Shown piece after piece: positions 17,224 to 25,742 of a DNA stretch of 64,000 nt. The notes beneath the pieces were generated by a model, which saw only the letters and a program-made list of their open reading frames with translations, had not been told where the DNA came from and searched no databases. The position numbers and the translations under genes were made by a program. Each line of letters begins with the position of its first letter. Position 1 is the stretch's first letter. Location: the NCBI RefSeq assembly GCF_008017415.1, contig NZ_VRSV01000002.1:372001-436000 (forward strand). The letters run 5' to 3'. The stretch comes from Microbacterium hatanonis. GTDB lineage: Bacteria > Actinomycetota > Actinomycetes > Actinomycetales > Microbacteriaceae.

Positions 17224-18699
17224 GTGCCCTCCGATGCCCCTGACGACCGCCAGCCGAGCGGAATCGACCCCGCCGAACTCGCGGTGACGCTCGATGTGCT
17301 CGCGCGGATGGCCCGGATCGATCAGACGCACCCCGACTTCATCCAGGTGCGTCGGGCCACGGCCCACATGTTCAAGGCGGTCAAGAAAGAGCGTCGGCGC
17401 GAGATCCGCGAAGCGATCGCCGAGGCCGACCGCAGCGTGATCGCCGCGACCGCCACCGGGGCACCCGATCGCATCGACGACGAGACCCGCGGCATCCCGA
17501 TCAGCACCGCGACCACGGCCCCGACCGCGGGAACCCTGCTCAAGGCCCGCGGATGCTACATCTGCAAGCAGCCGTACACGCTGGTCGACGCCTTCTACCA
17601 CCAGCTGTGCCCCGACTGCGCGGCGATGAGTCACGCCAAGCGCGACGCCCGCACCGACCTCACCGGGCGACGGGCGCTGCTCACCGGCGGCCGGGCGAAG
17701 ATCGGCATGTACATCGCGCTGCGACTGCTCCGCGACGGTGCGCACACCACCATCACCACCCGGTTCCCGCGCGATGCGGTGCGGCGGTTCAGCAGCCTCC
17801 CCGACTCGGGCGACTGGCTCCACCGTCTCAAGATCGTCGGCATCGACCTCCGCGACCCCGCTCAGGTGATCGGACTCGCCGACGACGTCGCCGCATCCGG
17901 CACCCTCGACATCCTCATCAACAACGCCACCCAGACGGTGCGCCGTTCGACCGGCGCCTACCAGCCGCTCGTCGACGCCGAGCTCGCACCGCTCCCCGAC
18001 GGACCGCTGCCCGAGCTGGTCACGTTCGGGCACACCAACGACCAGCACCCGCAGGCCCTCGAGCGCTCCGTCGCTGCGCACCCCGTGCTCGCCGCCGCGG
18101 CCTCGCGGGCCGACGAGCTCACCGAGCAGGCCATGGCGGCAGGATCCAGCTCGCTCGAACGGCTCGCGGCGGGCACCGCGATCGATGCCGGCGGCCTCGT
18201 GCCCGACCTGCACGACGTCAACTCGTGGACCCAGCGCGTCGACGAGGTCGACCCGCTCGAGATGCTCGAGGTGCAGCTCGCCAACACCACGGCCCCGTTC
18301 CTGTTGATCTCGAAGCTGCGCGCGTCGATGGCGGCGAGCCCCGCGGCCCGCACCTACATCGTCAACGTCAGCGCCATGGAGGGCGTGTTCGGCCGCGGCT
18401 ACAAGGGCCCCGGCCACCCGCACACCAACATGGCCAAGGCCGCCGTGAACATGCTCACCCGCACGAGCGCGCGCGAGATGTTCGAGACCGACGGCATCCT
18501 CATGACGAGCGTCGACACCGGGTGGATCACCGACGAGCGACCCCACCCGACCAAGGTGCGGCTCGCCGAGGAGGGTTTCCACGCCCCGCTCGACCTCGTC
18601 GACGGTGCTGCGCGGGTCTACGACCCGATCGTGCGCGGTGAAGCCGGCGAAGACCTCTTCGGCGTCTTCCTCAAGGACTACGCGCCCGGCTCGTGGTGA
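17224..18699 (+). CDS. SDR-like oxidoreductase fused to an N-terminal zinc-motif domain
   Basis: The 491-residue protein starts at GTG 17224 just after a leaderless-type -10 box. An N-terminal helical part is followed by a CxxC-x14-CxxC cluster (Cys111, 114, 129, 132) likely to bind zinc. From about residue 140 comes a short-chain dehydrogenase Rossmann domain with LTGGRAKIG and DILINNATQ, plus a roughly 90-residue insertion. The usual catalytic Y-x3-K reads T-N-M-A-K here, so the tyrosine appears replaced. A tiny gene overlaps its stop. Substrate is unknown; it may not be a classical dehydrogenase. Confidence 0.8.
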   Translation: MPSDAPDDRQPSGIDPAELAVTLDVLARMARIDQTHPDFIQVRRATAHMFKAVKKERRREIREAIAEADRSVIAATATGAPDRIDDETRGIPISTATTAPTAGTLLKARGCYICKQPYTLVDAFYHQLCPDCAAMSHAKRDARTDLTGRRALLTGGRAKIGMYIALRLLRDGAHTTITTRFPRDAVRRFSSLPDSGDWLHRLKIVGIDLRDPAQVIGLADDVAASGTLDILINNATQTVRRSTGAYQPLVDAELAPLPDGPLPELVTFGHTNDQHPQALERSVAAHPVLAAAASRADELTEQAMAAGSSSLERLAAGTAIDAGGLVPDLHDVNSWTQRVDEVDPLEMLEVQLANTTAPFLLISKLRASMAASPAARTYIVNVSAMEGVFGRGYKGPGHPHTNMAKAAVNMLTRTSAREMFETDGILMTSVDTGWITDERPHPTKVRLAEEGFHAPLDLVDGAARVYDPIVRGEAGEDLFGVFLKDYAPGSW

Positions 18700-18899
18700 G
18701 GCTGCCCGCCCCGGGCAACCGGGTGGTGGTGCGCTACCTGCTCCCGACCGGGCAGGCCACCGACGCGCTCGGCGAACTGCTCAGCGCAGACGCCGACACC
18801 GTGGTCGTCGACGGCAAGCGCGGCGTCGAACGGATCGCGGTCTCCGACATCATCGCGGCCAAGCCCGTTCCGCCGCCGCCCGCACCGCGCCCGCGCTGA
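18696..18899 (+). CDS. Small SH3-like hypothetical protein, 67 aa
   Basis: The GTG at 18696 overlaps the stop codon of the SDR fusion gene by four bases (GTGA), implying coupled translation; GTG 18693 is an alternative. The sequence (GNRVVVRYLLPTGQATDALG, then TVVVDGKRGVERI) resembles the small beta-barrel that precedes some actinobacterial GNAT acetyltransferases, but no acetyltransferase domain follows. A proline-rich tail ends the protein. Function is unknown. Confidence 0.6.
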   Translation: MRLPAPGNRVVVRYLLPTGQATDALGELLSADADTVVVDGKRGVERIAVSDIIAAKPVPPPPAPRPR

Positions 18900-18903
18900 G
18901 GGG

Positions 18904-19326
18904 TCAGCGCGCGGCCCGCTCCACGAGCCGGGTGATCTCCTTCTCCACGGCCGGCGACCAGCCCGCCACCGCGAACGACGTAGGCCAGAAGTCGCCGTCA
19001 TCGAGCGCCGCCGTCTCCTGGAAGCCGAGGGTCGAGTAGCGGGTCTTGAACTTCGACTTGTCCTGGAAGAACAGAACGACCTTGCCGTCTTTCGCCCAGC
19101 CGGGCGAGCCGTAGAAGGTCTTCGGGGCAAGACCCGGAGCGACCGCGCGCACGATCTCGTGCAGGCGCAGAGCGATCTCACGATCCTCCTCGGCCATCTT
19201 GTCGATCGCCGCCAGCACGGCCTTCTCGGCGTCCTCGCCCTTCTTCGCGGCTTTCAGCTCGCGCGCGTGCTCTCGTATCGCGGCGCGCTCCTCGGGTGTG
19301 AACCCCGACTTCGTCGATTCGGCCAT
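18904..19326 (-). CDS. DUF1801 (YdhG-like) family protein
   Basis: This is a 140-residue soluble protein. The first 45 residues are a charged helical extension; the rest has the DUF1801 pattern, with LHEIVRAVAPGLAPKTFYGS, W-A-K-D-G-K-V-V-L-F-F and a tail ending in ITRLVERAAR. Relatives have been proposed as iron-binding chaperones, but the biochemical role is not settled. It is convergent with the small SH3-like gene. Confidence 0.85.
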   Translation of the reverse strand: MAESTKSGFTPEERAAIREHARELKAAKKGEDAEKAVLAAIDKMAEEDREIALRLHEIVRAVAPGLAPKTFYGSPGWAKDGKVVLFFQDKSKFKTRYSTLGFQETAALDDGDFWPTSFAVAGWSPAVEKEITRLVERAAR

Positions 19327-19472
19327 GACGATCTTCTCCCCGGATGGATGGTGATGTGGGACTCAGGGTAGGGCGCAACGTCCGCACGTGCTTCTCGATT
19401 CGTGATCGACGGATGGCAGGCATCGGTCGGCATCTGTCCGAGGTGCGGTCAGCCGGCGCCGACACGGAGCCC

Positions 19473-19478
19473 TAGCGT
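19473..19478 (+). promoter_or_regulatory. -10 box for a leaderless transcript
   Basis: TAGCGT (TAnnnT) lies seven bases upstream of ATG 19486, with no ribosome binding site between, so the cyclase-family mRNA probably begins at its start codon. Confidence 0.5.
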
Positions 19479-19485
19479 GGGCTTC

Positions 19486-20172
19486 ATGCCCGAGAACACC
19501 CGCCGCATCGTCGACCTGAGCCACCCCATCCGAGCCGGGCTCGTGACCTACCCCGGGCTGCCCGCGCCGGTGATCACCCCCCACATGACGCACGAGGGCT
19601 CCCGCGGGAAGTACGCGCCCGGCACCGAGTTCGCCATGGACATCGTCACGATGATCGGAAACACGGGCACCTACCTCGATTCGCCCTATCACCGCTATTC
19701 CTCCGGCTCCGACCTGGCCGGCCTCGACCTCGCCACCCTCGTGGGTCTGCGGGCAGAGGTGTTCCACCTCGAAGACGCCTGGGACGCGCAGAACCGCGGC
19801 ATCGGGGTCGCCGCGCTCGCCGACCGCGATGTGCGAGGTGCCGCGGTGCTGCTCCACACCGGGTGGGACCGCCTCTTCGGCACGCCCGACTACGCCGTCG
19901 GGTCGCCCTACCTCACCGCGGACGCGACGCGGTGGCTGATCGAGCAGGGTGCGACCCTCGTCGGCATCGACGCGCTCAACATCGATGACACGGAGTCGGG
20001 CGGCGAGCGACCGGCCCACACCCTCCTGCTCGGCGCGGGCATCCACGTGGTGGAGCACCTGACCCGCCTGGGCGACGTGCCCGAACAGGGCGCGCGCTTC
20101 ACGGCCGCGCCCCCGGCGTTCGAAGGGTTCGGCACGTTCCCGGTGCGCGCGTTCGCCGAGATCGGGTCGTAG
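19486..20172 (+). CDS. Cyclase-family (kynurenine formamidase-like) metal hydrolase
   Basis: This is a 228-residue hydrolase of the cyclase/KynB fold, beginning MPENTRRIVDLSHPIRAGLV. The metal site normally reads HxGTHxDxPxH; here it is GNTGTYLDSPYHRY, so the first His is Asn and the GTH His is Tyr while DxPxH remains. Such substitutions occur in a subgroup of the family, so activity on another substrate is possible. The start is set by a leaderless-type -10 box and the absence of a ribosome binding site. It has no operon partner. Confidence 0.82.
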   Translation: MPENTRRIVDLSHPIRAGLVTYPGLPAPVITPHMTHEGSRGKYAPGTEFAMDIVTMIGNTGTYLDSPYHRYSSGSDLAGLDLATLVGLRAEVFHLEDAWDAQNRGIGVAALADRDVRGAAVLLHTGWDRLFGTPDYAVGSPYLTADATRWLIEQGATLVGIDALNIDDTESGGERPAHTLLLGAGIHVVEHLTRLGDVPEQGARFTAAPPAFEGFGTFPVRAFAEIGS

Positions 20173-20258
20173 CGCTTCGACGTCGACGGACCTCCCGACG
20201 TCGCGATGGCGCGCAGACGTAGACTGGGGGTATTCTCTCCGCCTCTCCTGGATCTGCC

Positions 20259-20888
20259 GTGACCCCTGCCGCATCCGCCCGCACGCTCGACGTGCGGCAT
20301 CTTCAGCTCGCCCGCGCCGCCTTCGCGGCGATCGCGGCGATCATGGTGACCTTCTCGCCGGATCACTCGTCGGCGGTAGGCCTCGCGGTGTTCAGCGGTT
20401 TCGCGATCGCCACGGGAATCGTGTTCGCCGTCGCGGCGTGGCTCGTCTTCCCCGCCGGGCAGCGGGGTGCGTCGGTGCTGCTGGCCGTGCTCACGCTGCT
20501 CGCCGGGCTCGCCGCGAGCATCGGCCCGTGGCGCAGCACCGCCACCTTCTTCGCGATCGTGATCTCGTGGGCGCTCGTCACCGGCATCGTCGAGGCGGTC
20601 GTGGCCTACCGCGGACGAGCGGATGCTGCGCGCTCCGCCTCGCGCGACGGTCTGACGATCGGTGTGCTCACCATCGTGCTCGGGCTCGCCCTGCTGCTCG
20701 TGCAGCCCGGGTACGCCCTCGACTACTACATCGAAGACGCCGGGCGATCGTTCACCCTGACGGGAATCACGATCGCGGTGGGCGTCTTCGGCGGATACGC
20801 CGCGATCGTCGCGGTGTTCCTCGGCATCGCGGGGTTCTCACCTCGCCGGGCGCCTGCCCCGAGCCCGGCCGATAGGAGCATCCCGTGA
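20259..20888 (+). CDS. Multi-pass membrane protein (HdeD/DUF308-like)
   Basis: This is a 209-residue protein with about six predicted helices spaced as in HdeD/DUF308-type membrane proteins (LARAAFAAIAAIMV, then VGLAVFSGFAIATGIVFAVA). Function is unknown. Translation starts at GTG 20259, with a possible -10 box TAGACT at 20220-20225. Its stop overlaps the start of the next gene by four bases, so the pair is cotranscribed and coupled. Confidence 0.65.
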   Translation: MTPAASARTLDVRHLQLARAAFAAIAAIMVTFSPDHSSAVGLAVFSGFAIATGIVFAVAAWLVFPAGQRGASVLLAVLTLLAGLAASIGPWRSTATFFAIVISWALVTGIVEAVVAYRGRADAARSASRDGLTIGVLTIVLGLALLLVQPGYALDYYIEDAGRSFTLTGITIAVGVFGGYAAIVAVFLGIAGFSPRRAPAPSPADRSIP

Positions 20889-21220
20889 CCGACCGCCCCA
20901 CCCGTCGCGACCTCATGAAGCCCGTGCAGCTGCTCGGACTCGCGTTCGTCTGCGCCCTCTTCGCCGGCATCGTGACGCTCGTGTCGATGGGCTTCTTCCA
21001 GTCGAAGCCGGGCGATCAGATCGAACGCGCTCTCGTCATCGCGGCCATCGCCGCGGGAGTGACGTTCATCGTGGTGCTCGTCGTCGTGGCGCTGCTGCTG
21101 CTCGCGGTCGACCCGGCTCAGGTCGGCAAGACTCTCGATCGTCCTGTGCTGCTCCCGCCCGACGACGAGAAGACCTCGCCCGCGTCCGACGCGCCGGAGG
21201 GCGACAAGCCCCGCACCTGA
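20885..21220 (+). CDS. Two-helix membrane protein
   Basis: The 111-residue protein has two hydrophobic helices (about 14-36 and 47-74) and an acidic, proline-containing cytoplasmic tail. Start GTG 20885 lies in the GTGA overlap with the upstream membrane gene. No family is recognised. A large nested inverted repeat begins at its stop codon. Confidence 0.65.
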   Translation: MTDRPTRRDLMKPVQLLGLAFVCALFAGIVTLVSMGFFQSKPGDQIERALVIAAIAAGVTFIVVLVVVALLLLAVDPAQVGKTLDRPVLLPPDDEKTSPASDAPEGDKPRT

Positions 21221-21294
21221 CCGCGATACCGCGTCCGCGCGCCGAGACCCGGTCGGAATGTCGGGGTCTCGCCGCGCGGACGGGGTCTCGCGGT
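21220..21294. terminator. Bidirectional terminator, nested inverted repeat
   Basis: Three nested arm pairs are perfect: ACCGCGA (21220-21226) with TCGCGGT (21288-21294), GTCCGCGCG (21233-21241) with CGCGCGGAC (21273-21281), and GAGACCC (21244-21250) with GGGTCTC (21264-21270). It fills the gap between two convergent genes and can serve both strands. Confidence 0.8.
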
Positions 21295-21307
21295 CAGCGT
21301 CCGAGCG

Positions 21308-22687
21308 TCAGAGCCGGTCCACCGTCGAAGAGGCGAGGCCGGTGTAGGTCGCGGGGGTGAGGTCGAGCAGGCGCGCCTTGGCGGCATCGCCGATATCGAG
21401 GCCGCGCACGAAGTCCGCGAGATCCGCCGCGCCGACGCGGCGCCCGCGGGTGAGATCCTTCAGCAGCGCGTACGGGTCGGTGATCTGCGAGCGGCCGGCG
21501 GCGATCTCGGCGCGGACGACCGTCTGGATCGCTTCGGCGAGCACCTCCCAGTTGGCGTCGAGGTCGGCGAGCAGCACGTCGGGCGCGAGCGAGATCTCGC
21601 CGAGCCCGCGCTGGAGGTTGTCGAGCGCGAGAAGGGAGTGGCCGAAGGCGACGCCGATGTTGCGCTGCGTCGTCGAGTCGGTGAGGTCGCGCTGGAGGCG
21701 CGAGGTCACGAGCGTCTGCGCGAGGGTCGCGAAGAGCCCGCCCGCGATCTCGAGGTTGGCCTCGGCGTTCTCGAACCGGATCGGGTTGATCTTGTGCGGC
21801 ATCGTCGACGAGCCGGTCGCCCCGGCGACGGGGATCTGCGTGAAGTAGCCGAGCGAGATGTAGGTCCACACATCGGTCGCGAGGTTGTGGAGGATGCCGC
21901 CGGCGTGCCGCGCGCGGTCGTAGAGCTCCACCTGCCAGTCGTGTGACTCGATCTGGGTCGTCACCGGGTTGGCCGAGATGCCGAGCGACTCGATGAACGC
22001 CGTGGTCAGCTCGGGCCAGTCGACGGCGGGGTCGGCGGCGACGTGGGCCGACCAGGTGCCTGTCGCACCGGAGAACTTCGCCAGGTAGTCGGATGCTTCG
22101 ATCTGACGCGCGATGCGGCGCAACCGCCACGCGAACACGCCGATCTCCTTGCCCATCGTGGTGGGGGTGGCGGGCTGGCCGTGCGTGCGCGCGAGCATCG
22201 GTGCGTCGCGGTGGGCGGCGGCCATCGCCGTCAGTGTGTCGATCACCGCGTAGAGCTTCGGGAGCCACACCCGGGTGACCGCGCGCTGCACCGTGAGGGC
22301 GTACGACGCGGAGTTGATGTCTTCGCTGGTGCAGGCGAAGTGCGTGAGCTCGGCGATGCCGTCGAGCCCCAGCGTCGCGAGACGGTCGCGCACGAGGTAC
22401 TCGACGGCCTTCACGTCGTGGCGGGTGACGGCCTCCCGCTCGGCGAGCCAGTCGATGTCGTTCTGGCCGAAGTCGACGTAGAGCGCCCGCAGACGGGTCT
22501 TGTCGGCCTCGGAGAGCGGCGAGGTGCCGAAGAGCGATCGGTCGGTCAGTGCGATCAGCCACTCGACCTCGACCTCGACGCGCGCGCGGTTCAGGCCGGC
22601 CTCGGAGAGGTAGTCGGCGAGGGGGGCGACGGTCTTCTGGTAGCGGCCGTCGAGGGGGCTCAGCGGCTGTGGGGGCAGAGAAGTCAC
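21308..22687 (-). CDS. purB: Adenylosuccinate lyase
   Basis: PurB removes fumarate from SAICAR and from adenylosuccinate in purine synthesis. The 459-residue length and N-terminus SPLDGRYQKTVAPLADYLSE match the E. coli-type enzyme. The superfamily signature GSSTMPHKINP is present around residue 300, and THGQPATPTTMGKE supplies the active-site region. It lies 56 bases downstream of the tyrosine phosphatase gene on the same strand and may be cotranscribed with it. Confidence 0.97.
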   Translation of the reverse strand: MTSLPPQPLSPLDGRYQKTVAPLADYLSEAGLNRARVEVEVEWLIALTDRSLFGTSPLSEADKTRLRALYVDFGQNDIDWLAEREAVTRHDVKAVEYLVRDRLATLGLDGIAELTHFACTSEDINSASYALTVQRAVTRVWLPKLYAVIDTLTAMAAAHRDAPMLARTHGQPATPTTMGKEIGVFAWRLRRIARQIEASDYLAKFSGATGTWSAHVAADPAVDWPELTTAFIESLGISANPVTTQIESHDWQVELYDRARHAGGILHNLATDVWTYISLGYFTQIPVAGATGSSTMPHKINPIRFENAEANLEIAGGLFATLAQTLVTSRLQRDLTDSTTQRNIGVAFGHSLLALDNLQRGLGEISLAPDVLLADLDANWEVLAEAIQTVVRAEIAAGRSQITDPYALLKDLTRGRRVGAADLADFVRGLDIGDAAKARLLDLTPATYTGLASSTVDRL

Positions 22688-22743
22688 GAGAGGCTCCGAG
22701 AGTTCGAGCGAGCAGAGGGGCGGGCGATGGAGCGGCCGGGCGT

Positions 22744-23250
22744 TCAGACCGCGGAACGGATCGCGGGTTCGAGCTGGCGGAAGAGGGCTCGGCTCGCGCC
22801 CTCGATCATACCGAGCACCTCATCGAACATCGCCGGGCCCGCGTAGTAGGGGTCGGGGACGTCGGTCGTCTTCGCCGCCGGGTCGAACGTCATGAGGAGG
22901 GACACCTTCCCGGCCTCCGACTCGTCGTGCGCCCAGCCGCGGAGGATGCGCTCGTGCGTGTGGTCGAGGGCGACCACGAGATCGTTGTCGGCGAAGTCTG
23001 CGGCGGTGAACTGCCGGGCGCGGTGGCGGGCTCCGTCGTACCCTCGCCGATGAAGCGCCTCGATCGTGCGGTGGTCGGCCCGTTCGCCCACGTGCCAGTC
23101 GCCGGTGCCCGCGCTCGTGGAGACGATGCGATCGCCGAGACCGGCGGACTCCGCCAGCTCACGGAAGACCTCGGCGGCCATGGGCGAGCGGCAGATGTTG
23201 CCGCTGCACACGAAGACGACGCGGAAGGTCTGGGCGTCTCGGGCACTCAC
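22744..23250 (-). CDS. Low-molecular-weight protein-tyrosine phosphatase
   Basis: This is a 168-residue LMW phosphatase. The P-loop CSGNICRS places the catalytic Cys at 15 and Arg at 21, and the general-acid loop is DPYYAG near residue 135. The family dephosphorylates phosphotyrosine proteins and often acts with capsule or signalling systems; here it simply precedes purB. GTG or ATG starts near 23250 give the same catalytic domain. Confidence 0.95.
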   Translation of the reverse strand: MSARDAQTFRVVFVCSGNICRSPMAAEVFRELAESAGLGDRIVSTSAGTGDWHVGERADHRTIEALHRRGYDGARHRARQFTAADFADNDLVVALDHTHERILRGWAHDESEAGKVSLLMTFDPAAKTTDVPDPYYAGPAMFDEVLGMIEGASRALFRQLEPAIRSAV

Positions 23251-23363
23251 CCCTCCATTCTGGTGCGCGCCTCGCCTCCTGCACAGGCGACCTTCCCGCG
23301 TCAGCCCTCCCGATAGCGCCGGTCCCGGGCTGGCGCGACGGCGCGACGCGCCACCCTGTACGG

Positions 23364-23657
23364 ATGTTCATCGATGTCACGCTCTCCGCCGGCACCGTTC
23401 GATCCCTCGAGGCGCTGGAGGAGGCGGCGGGTCTCCTGCGCGACCTGCACGGGCGGCTCGGCGATCTGAGAGTACGCGTGGCCCCGGTCGTCGCCGAGGC
23501 GGATTGGCGTGCTCCCTCGGCACGCGCGTGCCACGAACGCCTCGAGCGGTGGCGGGAGTCGTTGGCCACCGCCCAGGGGCGCGTCGACGACCTCGCCGAC
23601 TCTGTCGCGCGTGCGCGTGCCGATCTCCAGGCCCGTGCGGCGGCTGCGCTCCCGTGA
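23364..23657 (+). CDS. Small helical WXG100-like protein
   Basis: This is a 97-residue, almost entirely helical protein with two long amphipathic helices separated by ADWRAPSARACHERL. The W in the central turn and the overall size resemble WXG100/ESX proteins, though the exact WxG motif is absent (WRA). Its stop overlaps the start of the next gene (GTGA). The pair looks like a small partner encoded with a larger helical-hydrolase protein. A type VII secretion link is inference only. Confidence 0.6.
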   Translation: MFIDVTLSAGTVRSLEALEEAAGLLRDLHGRLGDLRVRVAPVVAEADWRAPSARACHERLERWRESLATAQGRVDDLADSVARARADLQARAAAALP

Positions 23658-24970
23658 CCGAGATCACGATACGAAGCGGCGCGCTCGTCGAGGTCGACTC
23701 CGAGTCGCTGCACCGGCTGGCGACGCGGCTGCGGGCGCTCGTCGGCGACCTGGATGAGACCATCGCCCAGATGGACGCGGCGGTGCGCCTCGTCGCGCAG
23801 GGCCAGCCGTCGACGTTCGCCGCCGTGCTCGATGCGACTGTCCTGCGCGCCGTGCTCGAGCGTGCGCGGCAGGAGGGTGACGAGATCCTCGACGCGGTCA
23901 CGTCGGCGGCGGCCCTCTACGAGGCGGTGGAGTTGCACATCGAACGCGTCGCCGCCCTGGCGGCCGGCGACACCGCGCGCGTCGACCTGATCGATGCTCG
24001 GCGCAGCCGGCTGTGGCTCGACGAGCCCACCGCGATGGGCGCTGCCGACCTCGTGCTCGAGAACCGTCCACCCGTGCACGGCGAGCTCTCCGCCCAGGCG
24101 CTCAGGGCGATGCAGGGCCTCGGGCCGATGAACCCGTGGCTGGCCGTTCCCGCCGCCTACGGCGTGGTCGACGCCGTAGGTCTTGGCGCGATCCCGAGGA
24201 ACTCGCGCCTGGCGCCGGGGTCGGCGGTGCCCGTGCACGTCATGCCGACCGTGCCGGCAGCGGCGACATCTCCGTCATCACTCGCCGACGCCGCATCCCG
24301 TATCCCCTCGGGAAGCGCGGCGCAGGTGAGGGTCGAGCGCTACACGATGGCCGACGGCACCCGGCAGTTCGCGGTGTACGTCGCGGGCACCCGCTCGGGA
24401 GGGGTGAGCGAGCCCTTCGACAACCGTTCGAATCTCGAGCTCTACACGGGTCGGCGGAGCGCCTCGTACGACTCCGTCACGGCTGCACTCGACGATGCGG
24501 GGGTGCGCGACGGCGACGTCGTGCACGCGTTCGGACACTCGCAGGGGGCGGTGGTGCTAGAACGGCTCGCGCTCGAGGGCGACTACGACACCCGCACGCT
24601 GGTGTCGTTCGGCTCGCCGGTGCAGGCCGACCTCGGCGCCGACATCCTCGGCGTCAGCGTGCGCCACACCGACGACCCGGTCTCGGCCCTGCAGTCCGGA
24701 GGTCACGTGACCGGGGTCGGTGCACCCGGGAGCTTCGTGGTCGAACGTCTCGCCGACCCCGCGGCGGGACTCCACGACCTGCGACTGCCCGCGCACGGTC
24801 TGACCGCGTACACCGAGACGGCGGCGCTGATCGACGCATCGGCCGATCCGCGCACGACGGCGATCCGCGACGTGTTCGCGTCGCTGGGCGAGGCCCGATG
24901 GGGCGAGGCGGCCGAATACGTCGCCGAGCGGGTCAGTCCCGGCGCTCCCGCGGGCGCGGGCGCAGGATGA
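23654..24970 (+). CDS. Alpha/beta hydrolase with N-terminal WXG-like helical domain
   Basis: The 438-residue protein starts at GTG 23654, coupled to the small helical gene. Residues 1-110 are helical (LATRLRALVGDLDETIAQMD) and may be an LXG/WXG-type targeting region. From about residue 210 comes a lipase-like alpha/beta hydrolase domain with nucleophile elbow GHSQGA (Ser296), an Asp in VRHTDDPVS and a His in RLPAHGLTAYTE. No signal peptide is visible, so export would need a dedicated route. Its last 38 bases overlap the convergent holin-like gene. Confidence 0.7.
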   Translation: MTEITIRSGALVEVDSESLHRLATRLRALVGDLDETIAQMDAAVRLVAQGQPSTFAAVLDATVLRAVLERARQEGDEILDAVTSAAALYEAVELHIERVAALAAGDTARVDLIDARRSRLWLDEPTAMGAADLVLENRPPVHGELSAQALRAMQGLGPMNPWLAVPAAYGVVDAVGLGAIPRNSRLAPGSAVPVHVMPTVPAAATSPSSLADAASRIPSGSAAQVRVERYTMADGTRQFAVYVAGTRSGGVSEPFDNRSNLELYTGRRSASYDSVTAALDDAGVRDGDVVHAFGHSQGAVVLERLALEGDYDTRTLVSFGSPVQADLGADILGVSVRHTDDPVSALQSGGHVTGVGAPGSFVVERLADPAAGLHDLRLPAHGLTAYTETAALIDASADPRTTAIRDVFASLGEARWGEAAEYVAERVSPGAPAGAGAG

Positions 24971-25334
24971 GGCCGGCGATCCAGTTGATGATGCCGATGA
25001 CGAGCGCTGCCAGCACGGTCAGCCAGAACCCGTCGACCCGCAGACCCCAGTTCCAGAAGCCGGTGATCCACGCGGTGAGCCACAGCAGGAACCCGTTGAT
25101 GACGAAAGAGATGAGGCCGAGAGTCAGGATGTAGAGAGGGATCGCCAACACCTTGACGATGGTGCCGATCACCGAGTTGACGATCGCGAAGATCGCACCG
25201 ACCACGAGCAGCGTGAGGGCCACCTGGAACCACTCGCCGGGGGCGAACGGCACGAGCACCACCCCCAGGGCGGGCAGCAATGTCACGATCCAGATCGCGA
25301 ACGCGTTGACGAGGACGCGGACGAAGAATCCCAT
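24933..25334 (-). CDS. Phage-holin-4-superfamily (YvlD-like) membrane protein
   Basis: This is a 133-residue protein with four membrane helices and short loops, opening MGFFVRVLVNAFAIWIVTLL and containing LPLYILTLGLISFVINGFL-like helices typical of the PF04020 family. Despite the family name these are widespread chromosomal membrane proteins without proven holin activity. The tail is strongly basic. It is convergent with, and overlaps by 38 bases, the hydrolase gene. Confidence 0.8.
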   Translation of the reverse strand: MGFFVRVLVNAFAIWIVTLLPALGVVLVPFAPGEWFQVALTLLVVGAIFAIVNSVIGTIVKVLAIPLYILTLGLISFVINGFLLWLTAWITGFWNWGLRVDGFWLTVLAALVIGIINWIAGLILRPRPRERRD

Positions 25335-25373
25335 GGGATCGAGTGTGGCACGCGAACGCTCCGGCGCGAAGGA

Positions 25374-25742
25374 TCAGAGATCGGTCGTGTGGAGTCGTAT
25401 CCGTTCCGCGAGGTCGTCGAGATCGATCCGGCTCTGGGCGACATCGAGCACGAGGTCGAAGGCCTCATCGTTGGTGAACGTGACTCGGCGCCCGTTGATC
25501 CTCAGGAAGGCGAAAGTGAGGAATAACGACAGCCTCTTGTTGCCGTCGAACAGAGGATGGTTCTGCGCCAGCGAGCTGAAGAGAGCGGCGGCCTTCGCCT
25601 CGAGAGTGGGATACGCATCCACGCCGAGCATGCTCGCGCCGGGTCGCGCGATCGCCGAGAACAGCAGACCTCTGTCGCGAACGTGGAGGCCGAGGTGCTC
25701 GACGACGGCGATGGCCTGCTCCGGCTCGAGATAGTCGGTCAC
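25374..25742 (-). CDS. Doc/Fic-type toxin
   Basis: This is a 122-residue death-on-curing family protein. The Fic core reads NHPLFDGNKR with catalytic His62 and the phosphate-binding loop DGNKR (Asp66, Asn68, Lys69, Arg70), the short Doc version that phosphorylates EF-Tu in studied examples rather than AMPylating. It overlaps the upstream antitoxin gene by four bases. The active-site residues look intact, so the toxin is probably functional. Confidence 0.88.
   Translation of the reverse strand: MTDYLEPEQAIAVVEHLGLHVRDRGLLFSAIARPGASMLGVDAYPTLEAKAAALFSSLAQNHPLFDGNKRLSLFLTFAFLRINGRRVTFTNDEAFDLVLDVAQSRIDLDDLAERIRLHTTDL

Noticed and set aside
23364-24970. Complete type VII secretion locus
   Set aside because: Only a WXG-like partner and a hydrolase are present; no EccC, EccD or mycosin genes lie in the window.
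24933-25334. Prophage holin as a sign of a phage
   Set aside because: The PF04020-like family is a common chromosomal membrane family, and no other phage genes are near.
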